NCBI GenBank assembly: GCA_021413585.1
Contig: JAIOQB010000246.1
Location: 1-38,820 of the forward strand
Reading direction: 5' to 3'
DNA: 38,820 nucleotides
Source of the DNA: Planctomycetia bacterium
GTDB taxonomy: Bacteria > Planctomycetota > Planctomycetia > Pirellulales > UBA7805
Below are positions 16,466 to 23,955 of this stretch, one piece after another. Position 1 is the stretch's first letter, and each line of letters begins with the position of its first letter. The position numbers and the translations under genes are program-made. The notes under the pieces were generated by a model that had not been told where the DNA came from, made no database searches, and was given only the letters and a program-made list of their open reading frames with translations.

Positions 16466-19400
16466 CTACTTGGGCTCTTCGGCGGGTTTTAAAGTTCCCG
16501 CCACTCGACCTCGTTCGGCCCACATCAGGACGTAGTAGAAGACCGGGGTGAGCAGGATGCCGAACGCGGCGACGCCGATCATACCGGTGAACACCGCCGT
16601 GCCAAGCGAGCGGCGCATCTCCGCGCCGGCCCCTTCGCCCAGCACCAGCGGCACGACGCCCAGGATGAACGCGAACGACGTCATGACGATCGGCCGCAGC
16701 CGCGACACCGAGGCGTCCACCGTGGCCTGCATCAACGGCTTCCCTTCGCTGTGCAACTGATGGGCAAACTCCACGATCAGAATCGCGTTCTTCGCCGCCA
16801 GACCCACCAGCACTAAAAAGCCAATCTGCACGAAGATATCGACCGGCATCCTTGCGATCAGCATCCCGACAACCGAGCACAGCAAGCACATCGGCACCAC
16901 CAGGATCACCGCCAGCGGCAGCTTCCAACTTTCATATTTTGCCGCCAGCACGAGGAACACCAGGGCGGTGCCGATCATGAAGATCAAGATCGCCCAGTTT
17001 CCTTCCTGGGTTTGCATGTAGATGATTTCCGTCCATTCGGACACGCCGCCGTTCTTCTCGACCAGGTTGTCCATAATCTTGATGATGTCGCCGGTGCTCG
17101 TGCCGGGGGCCGGATTGCCGACGATCGGGGCCGAGGTGTACATGTTGTAGCGCATCACCATCGACGGCCCGCCGCGGCTTTGCACTTCCATGAGAGCCGA
17201 TAGCGGCACGCTTTGTCCCAGCTTGTTGCGCACCTTGAGCAGCTTGAGATCCTCCGGGCGGTCGCGGTATTGCTCTTCGGCCAAAAGATTCACTTGCCAG
17301 GTGCGGCCAAACTCATTGAACAAATTGACGAAGTAGCCCCCCATGTAGACCTGCAGTGTATTGAACACGCTTTGCACGTCCACCGAGAACGACTCGCACT
17401 TGCTGCGGTCGATGTCCAGGTAAAGCTGCGGGATGTTCGCCCGGAACATCGTGAAGGGCCCGACGATGCGCGGGTCTTGCCTGGCCCCGGCGACAATGGC
17501 GTCAGCCTGCTTTTGCAATTGGTTGAAGTCGGAAAAGCCGCGCTGTTCTACCTGCAGCTTGAAACCGCCGGCGCTGCCGAGGCCTTGAATCGGCGGGGCA
17601 CGGAATACCTGAATCTGGGCTCCTTGAATCTGCTCCGCCACCAGGCGGCGGAGCTTTTGGGCAATCACTTCGTCGTACTTTTCGTGACTCTTGCGCTGCG
17701 AAAAATCTTCCAGCACCACAAAGCACGAGCCAAAGTACGAGGCGTTGGCGTTGAGCAAGAACGACTGGCCGGAGATGGCCATCGTGTGGGCCACGCCGGG
17801 AATGCCTCCTTTACGCTTGCCATCCTTCTCCTCGCCCCAGGCAAGCTGCTGGATCTTGCGCATAATCTTTTCGGTCCGCTGCACCGAGGCCGAATCGGGC
17901 AATTGGACGTTGACCAGCAGATACCCCTGATCCTGCAGCGGGATAAAACCCTTCGGCGCTTTGCCCATCGTCCAGACGGTGAGCACCAGCAGGCCGACGT
18001 AGATCACCAGCACCATGGCGCTGGCCCGCGCGGCCCGGCCCACCAGCCGCCCGTATCGCACGGTGAGGAAATCGAAGCCATAGTTGAACCCTTTGAACAC
18101 GCGCCCCAGCACGTAGTTCACGGGGCCGATGATGTAATAGCCCAACACGCCGCCCGCCAATGCACCGGGGACGAACATCGCGGCGTACTCCAGCCAGTGG
18201 ACGGCGCTGGCCGTCATGCTGTGATCCGCCACGGCGGCCGGATCCGCGTATAACGCCATGATTTTCTTTCCCAGCCACACGGTGGCCAGGCCACCGAAGA
18301 TGCCGAAGATCCACCACGGCAGCGCCTCGCGGATCGGGTGGCCGTGCTCATCGACCTTCTCGGTATTGAAAATCGCCACCGCGCGCGACGGCGTGAGTGT
18401 CATCGCGTTGACCGCGGAAATCAGCATCGCCATGGAAATCACCAGGGCGAATTGCCGGAAGAACTGCCCCGTAATGCCCGGCACAAAAATACTGGGCAAA
18501 AACACCGAACATAGCACCAGCGTGATCGCGATGATCGGCCCGGTGATCTCGCTCATGGCTTTAATGGTGGCCGACTTGGCGTCCAGACCGAACGATATCT
18601 GTCGCTCGACGTTTTCCAATACCACGATCGCGTCGTCCACCACGATGCCGATCGCCAGCACCATGCCGAACAGCGTCAGATTGTTGAGGCTGAAGCCCAG
18701 CAGAGCCATCGCCGCGAACGTGCCGACCAGCGACACGGGCACGTCGATCATCGGCAAAATCATCGCCTTCCAGTCTTGCAGGAAGAACAGCACGACGATC
18801 GCCACCAGCAGCACCGCTTCGCCTAGCGTCTTGAACACCTCTTCGACCGATTGCTCGATGAAGGGGGTGGTGTCGTAGACGATTTTGTATTCGAGCCCCA
18901 CCGGGAATCGCTTCTTGAGCTGCGCCATCTTGGCCTTGATCGCTTCGGCCACGTTCAGCGCGTTGGATCCTGGCAATTGAAACACAGCCAGCCCCACGGA
19001 CGGCTGCTGGTCGAGTTGGCAGATCTGGTCGTATTGCTGCGCCCCCAGTTCCACGCGGCCAATGTCCTTGAGCCGCACGATTTGCGCCGCCGACCGCCCC
19101 TGCGAGCGATCGCCTTGCACCGACTTGACGATGATATTGCCGAATTCCTCGGGCGTGAGCAGCCGCCCCAGCGTGCTCATGGTCAACTGGAATTGCTGCC
19201 CGGCGGGGACCGGCTGCTGGCCGATCTGCCCGGCCGCCACCTGGACGTTTTGGTTGCGGACGGCGTCAAGAACTTCATTCGTGGTGATATTGCGGGTGGC
19301 CATTTTCTGCGGGTCGAGCCATGCCCGCATGCTGTAGTCGCGCTGGCCGAGGTAGGTGATGTCGCCGACGCCGTCGATCCGCAGCAACTCGTCCTTCACC

Positions 19401-19885
19401 TGGATCGTGGCGTAGTTCGACAGGTACAGATCGTTGTACCGCCGGTCGGGCGAAACCAGGTTGATGGCCAGCAGGATACTGGGGGATTTTTTCTTGGTGC
19501 TGACCCCTTGAATCTGCACCTGCTGCGGCAGTTGCGGCATCGCCAGGGCGACGCGGTTCTGCACCAGCACCTGCGCCATGTTGAGGTTCGTGCCCAACTG
19601 AAAAGTGATGGTGAGGTTGTAGTTGCCGTCGTTGGTGCATTGCGACGACATGTACATCATCTTTTCGACGCCGTTGACCTGCTGCTCGATCGGCGCGGCG
19701 ACGCTGTCGGCGACTACCTGCGCATTCGCCCCAGGGTACGACGCGGTCACCTGGACGGTCGGCGGCGTGATATCCGGGTACTGCGCAATGGGCAGCATGA
19801 ACGCCGCCACGCCACCTACGAGCAGGATGACAATGGAGACGACCCAGGCAAAGATGGGGCGTTCGATGAAAAATCGCGCTAACAT
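16466..19885 (-). CDS. RND multidrug efflux permease, HAE-1 type (AcrB/MexB-like)
   Basis: The proton-driven inner-membrane pump of the tripartite system, 1139 residues. It begins MLARFFIERPIFAWVVSIVI and has the typical porter-domain sequence (PIAQYPDITPPTVQVTASYP). The proton relay residues are present: D417-D418 in GIVVDDAIVVLENVER and K1032 in GLAAKNAILIVEFAHQ. It is about 90-100 residues longer than AcrB because of an insertion at roughly 505-600, between the first and second halves, that contains two or three extra hydrophobic segments (PWWIFGIFGGLATVWLG and AAMFVPGALAGGVLGYYII). The ATG at 19885 has an AGGA about 10 bases upstream and lies 17 bases after the adaptor gene, so the two form an operon. 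The stop TAG is the start of a B repeat. Confidence 0.95.
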   Translation of the reverse strand: MLARFFIERPIFAWVVSIVILLVGGVAAFMLPIAQYPDITPPTVQVTASYPGANAQVVADSVAAPIEQQVNGVEKMMYMSSQCTNDGNYNLTITFQLGTNLNMAQVLVQNRVALAMPQLPQQVQIQGVSTKKKSPSILLAINLVSPDRRYNDLYLSNYATIQVKDELLRIDGVGDITYLGQRDYSMRAWLDPQKMATRNITTNEVLDAVRNQNVQVAAGQIGQQPVPAGQQFQLTMSTLGRLLTPEEFGNIIVKSVQGDRSQGRSAAQIVRLKDIGRVELGAQQYDQICQLDQQPSVGLAVFQLPGSNALNVAEAIKAKMAQLKKRFPVGLEYKIVYDTTPFIEQSVEEVFKTLGEAVLLVAIVVLFFLQDWKAMILPMIDVPVSLVGTFAAMALLGFSLNNLTLFGMVLAIGIVVDDAIVVLENVERQISFGLDAKSATIKAMSEITGPIIAITLVLCSVFLPSIFVPGITGQFFRQFALVISMAMLISAVNAMTLTPSRAVAIFNTEKVDEHGHPIREALPWWIFGIFGGLATVWLGKKIMALYADPAAVADHSMTASAVHWLEYAAMFVPGALAGGVLGYYIIGPVNYVLGRVFKGFNYGFDFLTVRYGRLVGRAARASAMVLVIYVGLLVLTVWTMGKAPKGFIPLQDQGYLLVNVQLPDSASVQRTEKIMRKIQQLAWGEEKDGKRKGGIPGVAHTMAISGQSFLLNANASYFGSCFVVLEDFSQRKSHEKYDEVIAQKLRRLVAEQIQGAQIQVFRAPPIQGLGSAGGFKLQVEQRGFSDFNQLQKQADAIVAGARQDPRIVGPFTMFRANIPQLYLDIDRSKCESFSVDVQSVFNTLQVYMGGYFVNLFNEFGRTWQVNLLAEEQYRDRPEDLKLLKVRNKLGQSVPLSALMEVQSRGGPSMVMRYNMYTSAPIVGNPAPGTSTGDIIKIMDNLVEKNGGVSEWTEIIYMQTQEGNWAILIFMIGTALVFLVLAAKYESWKLPLAVILVVPMCLLCSVVGMLIARMPVDIFVQIGFLVLVGLAAKNAILIVEFAHQLHSEGKPLMQATVDASVSRLRPIVMTSFAFILGVVPLVLGEGAGAEMRRSLGTAVFTGMIGVAAFGILLTPVFYYVLMWAERGRVAGTLKPAEEPK

Positions 19886-19902
19886 CCAGGATGTTCCTCA
19901 GC

Positions 19903-21450
19903 TCAGCGGGGGGCTGACTTGTCAGGGTTGGATTCGACGGGGGCGGGTTTGGCGGGAGGCGATTTATCGTCGGCGGGAGCGGGGGGAGTTTGAGCCGGGT
20001 GGTCAGACTTCTTGTCGTCGGCTTTCTTTTCGTCAGACTTCGTGTCGGTGGCCTGCTTGGTATCTGCGGCCTTCATGCCATCGTCTTGTTTGCCGTCGTC
20101 GGTTGCCTGTTTTGGTTGTGCCTGCTTCTGCGGCGGGCCGAAATCAGAAGCGGGCAGCGGCATCGCCGTTTCGCTGTAATGGACTACGAGATCGGGCTGG
20201 ACGCTCTGCAGTCCGTTGATGATCACCAGGTCGTCCTTGGTGATGCTCGGCTCGGTGGGGCCTTCGTTGAGTTCCGCCATGGTGGCGGGAAGCAGCTTCC
20301 CCTCCGTGGTGCGGATCATTTTCATCGGCTTGACCACCTGCAGGCCCCCTGCCTGCTGTGGGCCGACTTCCACGGGGCGGTATTCGACCGTCCCTTTGCC
20401 CTCTTTCACGTTGCTTAGCACAAACAGGTATTTGCGTCCCTGGTCGGTACCCAGCGCCGCCTGGCGCACCAGCAGCGCGGGCTGCGGCGGGCCGATCGGC
20501 AGCCGGACGCGGACAAACTCACCCGGCTTCAACAACCGCGGCGCGCCGGGCCGCAGTTCCGGATTGCTGAACTTGCCGCGAAGCTGCAGCGTCCCGGTAG
20601 TCGGATCGAGCTGGTTGGCGACGTAGTCGAGCGTGCCGTGATACGGAAAGTCGTTCCCCTGATCCGTCAGGCCGATATCGATAGGAAATGTCCCTCCCTG
20701 GGAATAGCTCTTGAGCAGGCCGTCCTTGATCAGGTTTTGAATGTACCGCATCGTATGATCGTCCACGTCGAAGTAAACATAGATTGGATCCTCCGACACG
20801 ATGGTGGCCAGCAACGTCGTGTCTTGTTTGACGATGTTTTTCAGGTCGATCAGATTGCGGCTGACTTGGCCGTCGATCGGTGAAGTGATGTCGGTGAAGC
20901 TGAGATTCAGCCGTGCGGACTCGGAGTTGGCCTCCGTCGCGGCGACCTCCGCGCGGGCTTCTTCTTCGGCCGCGGCATATTTGTCGACGTCCTGCTGGCT
21001 GATGGCGCCCGGCGTCTTGGAAACTTCTTTGGCGCGCTTGTAATCCGCGATGGCCAGCGTCAGCCGGGCCTTGGCCAGATTGACCTGCCCCATCGCCTCG
21101 TCGTAGGCGGCCTGGTAGGGGCGCGGATCGATCTTGAAGAGCCGCTGCCCTTTCTTCACTTGGGCCTTGATCTCGGTCCCATTCACATAGTCAATCGCCA
21201 CCAGGTAGCCTGTCACGCGAGCCTGCACGTTGATGGAGGTCTCGGCCTCAGTGCGACCCGTGTAATATTCGTAGTTGGTCACCTCCCGGCTGATCGGCCG
21301 GGCGACGTCCACGGGCACGGCCTGCGGCGCCGTGTTGGCGGGGCCTTCGGAGCAACCTGCGATGCCAAGCACGAGGGCGAACAGAGCCAACCCTGCGAGT
21401 GCCGGGACAGGAAGAGAACGCATGCGGAGGGATTTAGCGCAGCGGTGCAT
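19903..21450 (-). CDS. RND efflux periplasmic adaptor (membrane fusion protein)
   Basis: The adaptor linking the permease to the outer-membrane duct. It has a lipoprotein signal (LFALVLGIAGC), a first beta-barrel/lipoyl half (INVQARVTGYLVAIDYVNGT), an alpha-hairpin (residues about 125-205), the second lipoyl half (FTDITSPIDGQVSRNLIDLKN) and the barrel and membrane-proximal domains. The last 80 residues are an unusual low-complexity tail of Lys, Asp, Ala, Pro and Gln, not typical of AcrA-type adaptors. The start is ATG 21450 or, nine residues later, ATG 21423; neither has a clear ribosome-binding site, and the shorter start gives a more usual lipoprotein signal. It is first in the adaptor-permease operon. 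Confidence 0.93.
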   Translation of the reverse strand: MHRCAKSLRMRSLPVPALAGLALFALVLGIAGCSEGPANTAPQAVPVDVARPISREVTNYEYYTGRTEAETSINVQARVTGYLVAIDYVNGTEIKAQVKKGQRLFKIDPRPYQAAYDEAMGQVNLAKARLTLAIADYKRAKEVSKTPGAISQQDVDKYAAAEEEARAEVAATEANSESARLNLSFTDITSPIDGQVSRNLIDLKNIVKQDTTLLATIVSEDPIYVYFDVDDHTMRYIQNLIKDGLLKSYSQGGTFPIDIGLTDQGNDFPYHGTLDYVANQLDPTTGTLQLRGKFSNPELRPGAPRLLKPGEFVRVRLPIGPPQPALLVRQAALGTDQGRKYLFVLSNVKEGKGTVEYRPVEVGPQQAGGLQVVKPMKMIRTTEGKLLPATMAELNEGPTEPSITKDDLVIINGLQSVQPDLVVHYSETAMPLPASDFGPPQKQAQPKQATDDGKQDDGMKAADTKQATDTKSDEKKADDKKSDHPAQTPPAPADDKSPPAKPAPVESNPDKSAPR

Positions 21451-21911
21451 AACAATAATCCAAGCGATGGTGATCCAGGCAATGATGATTTAAGCCAACG
21501 CAGCGTAGCGAGAAATTTCCATGGTCAAATATAGGACCGGATTATGCCCGCCGCGCGATCGGGCGGGATTTGCGGCGAACGCCAAATGGCCGGTTTCGCG
21601 GAATATAGCGGATTATGGGGCGAATGCCGTGCGCGTGAGCGGCACGGCGCTAGCCGCCGGTCCCATTTAGCGGCGATGCCGCCGTGAGGAACTCCCCTCC
21701 CTGTCAGGAAGGGGCTGGGGGAGGGTAACGCGTCGCCCCAACGAGAAGCTAGTACTCAGTACTTAGTACACACAGGTACCCGCCCGCTTTTCAATGGTTT
21801 TTCCTGGCGAATTGCGGCCGCGCCTTCCCCCGCATAAAATGGCCACGTTCCCGCAGGATACTCTTCCCCGATTCGACACATCCTTTCTAGCCCGTTCCAG
21901 GACAAACCACC
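21451..21911. other. Divergent intergenic region with repeats
   Basis: The promoters of the RND operon (leftward) and the DUF6786 gene (rightward) must lie here, but none is recognisable. An E-type half element (GTGAGCGGCACGGCGCTAGC) starts near 21636. A GC-rich element with CCCCTCCCTGTCAGGAAGGG lies at about 21690-21727. The AGTACT repeat copy is at 21743-21772. No operator for a TetR-type efflux repressor was evident, and no regulator gene sits beside the pump. Confidence 0.5.
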
Positions 21912-23046
21912 ATGCGACCCTGCTTCCTCTGGCTTACGCTCTGCGCGACGCTGCTACTGCAATTTCCGGCACAGAAAGGATTGGCGATGGAACCGACGTT
22001 CGCGGACGACGTGGCGCTGCTGAAAAAGCATTTTGAGGTGATCGTGCTTTCGCAAGGGGAAGCTCGCGTGGCGGTCTGCCCGGCGCTGCAAGGCCGCGTG
22101 ATGACCAGTTCCGCCAGCGGCGACAACGGGCCTTGGCCCAGAGGGAGGGCAGTTCTCCATTTTCTTTAAGAAGGGGGACAAGTTTGAGTTGAAGAATTGG
22201 CAGACGCCGCCGCTGATTGATACCGCTGTGTTCGACAAGCTCGAAGACGGGGTTGAAGCTTCATTTCGCAAAGACGCCAAACTCATGAATTACTCGGGTA
22301 CGGAATTTAATCTCCGCATCAACCGCAGAATTCTGCTCAATTCTCCAGTAGCAACAGCAATGTCCTTGGGAGTGAAATTGCCAGCCAGTGTCAAGTCCGT
22401 CGACTATGAGTCGATCAATTTCCTGGAGAATCGGTCTGATCAAACGTGGAAAAAAGACAACGGCCTGCTCTCCATCTGGATTCTCGGCATGTTCAAGCCG
22501 GGACCGCAAACGACCGTGGTGATTCCGTTCAAGCCAGGCAGCGATGCCGACCTTGGCCCAAAGGTGATAGACGACTATTTTGGCAAGGTTCCAGCCGAGC
22601 GGCTCGTGATCCGCGACAACGTGCTGTTCTTCAGCGGCGACGGCAAGCATCGGAGCAAAATCGGCTTGTCACCGCGCCGCGCTTTGCCAGTGATGGGAAG
22701 TTATGATGCGGCAAACGGTGTGCTGACCATCATTGAATACAATAGTTACAATAGGGATCACACGACCGACTACGTCAATTCCAAATGGGAAATTCAGGCC
22801 CATCCGTTCGCCGGGGACGTCGTCAACAGCTATAACGACGGCCCGCCGGCGCCGGGCGCCAAGCCGTTGGGACCGTTCTATGAGTTGGAATCATCCTCGC
22901 CAGCCCGTGAACTGAAGTCACGCGAGGATGTTCGCCACGACCAGAGGACAATTCACCTGCAGGGGACAGAGGCCGATCTCGATCCCATCGCCAAGAAGGT
23001 GTTCGGCGTGTCCATTGCCGAGATCAAAGCGGCGCTGCCAAGATGA
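21912..23046 (+). pseudogene. DUF6786-family gene broken by an internal deletion
   Basis: Two overlapping frames together encode one protein family. Frame 1 (21912-22169) starts with a signal peptide (MRPCFLWLTLCATLLLQFPA) and continues with FADDVALLKKHFEVIVLSQG and VAVCPALQGRVMTSSASGD. Frame 2 carries on from about 22135 with GPEGGQFSIFFKKGD, WQTPPLIDT and ends at 23046. In intact relatives, as I remember them, about 25-35 residues including a GGEDRFW-like block separate these two parts. They are missing here and the frame changes at the junction near 22128-22136, so a non-triplet deletion is the simplest reading. A start at 22189 would give an N-terminally truncated 285-residue protein. The stop overlaps the next start (ATGA at 23043-23046). 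The family occurs with sugar-processing genes; its biochemical role is unknown to me. Confidence 0.75.
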
Positions 23047-23903
23047 CGAGAACCAGTCGAGCGCAAAGTGGCAAACGAAATTGGACCGTTTTAAGGCACG
23101 CAGTGGCCTTGCAGATGGTGGCCATTCCGTTGGCCATAGCGCGTTGTGCATGGCCGGCCTGCGCCGCTGCCGCGGACAAGGTTCGCGTGGCCTGCGTCGG
23201 AGACAGCATCACCTTCGGCCATCCGGTTCCACAGGACAAAGCCTACCCTGCGATCCTCGGCACGCTGCTAGGCGACAGGTACGAAGTCCGCAATTTCGGC
23301 CAGAACAGCGCCACGCTCTCGCGGATCGGCAACGTGCCGTATTGGAAGACGGCGCCGTTCACGGCGGCCACGGAGTACCAGCCCAATATCGTGATCATCG
23401 CGCTGGGGGCGAACGACTCGAAGGTGGAGGCGTGGATGAACCCTGACCAGTTCCAGCCGGACCTCAAGGCGCTGATTCAGCACTTTCGCGACTTGCCGAG
23501 CCGACCGGCGGTATTCGTGGGCATTCCGATTCCCGTCTCGCCCGAGCGGACGCGCGGGATCACGGCGCCGAAGGTTCGCGATCAGGTCACGCCGATGATC
23601 GTGCGCGTGGCCGGCGAAACGCACGCCCCGCTGGTCGACTTTTACACGCCGCTGGCTGATCACCTGGACTTGCTGCCGGACGGAATCCATCCGAACGCCG
23701 CGGGATATCGGATCATGGCGGAGGCGGCCCGGTCCGCGTTGGCGAAGAGCGGAACTTTGAAAGAGAGTGGTTCATCAAACGACGGCGAGTATTTTCGTTC
23801 GCACCGCCGGCGACGGTGGCTGCATCGCTCACAGCCCCGGGCTCCGCTCGGGGGTGAACCGACCAGCCCGCCGTTAACGGCTCGAACGCAAGAGTGTTTT
23901 TAG
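23043..23903 (+). CDS. SGNH/GDSL-type esterase, exported
   Basis: A 286-residue hydrolase, probably a carbohydrate O-acyl esterase. It overlaps the preceding gene by four bases (ATGA), implying translational coupling. A hydrophobic export segment covers about 18-44. The SGNH blocks are intact: GDSIT at 53-57 with nucleophile S55, G86, GAND at 122-125 with N124, and DGIHPNAAGY with D213 and H216. The core ends near residue 236. The remaining 50 residues, rich in Arg, Ser and Pro, are encoded by repeat sequence including a family C copy, so the original stop has probably been lost and the tail is added. The context of DUF6786 and GH116 genes suggests deacylation of a plant- or algal-type glycan or glycoside. 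Confidence 0.88.
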   Translation: MTRTSRAQSGKRNWTVLRHAVALQMVAIPLAIARCAWPACAAAADKVRVACVGDSITFGHPVPQDKAYPAILGTLLGDRYEVRNFGQNSATLSRIGNVPYWKTAPFTAATEYQPNIVIIALGANDSKVEAWMNPDQFQPDLKALIQHFRDLPSRPAVFVGIPIPVSPERTRGITAPKVRDQVTPMIVRVAGETHAPLVDFYTPLADHLDLLPDGIHPNAAGYRIMAEAARSALAKSGTLKESGSSNDGEYFRSHRRRRWLHRSQPRAPLGGEPTSPPLTARTQECF

Positions 23904-23944
23904 TTGTAGAGCCGCGCCACCCCCGGGCAGAGCCCGGGGCTATA
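23836..23944. repeat. Inverted pair of family C repeats (CCCCGGGCTCYGCCCGGGG)
   Basis: The copy AGCCCCGGGCTCCGCTCGGG starts at 23836, inside the 3' end of the SGNH gene. An inverted copy (CCCCCGGGCAGAGCCCGGGG) lies at about 23922-23941 just before the GH116 ribosome-binding site AGGAG (23946-23950). Other copies are at 26689-26712 and about 28729-28753. Each is itself nearly palindromic. Confidence 0.8.
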
Positions 23945-23955
23945 TAGGAGTTACC

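Noticed and set aside
18851-19882. 343-codon plus-strand open frame
   Set aside because: Antisense shadow of the RND permease in high-GC DNA; composition rich in Arg/His/Leu with no domain.
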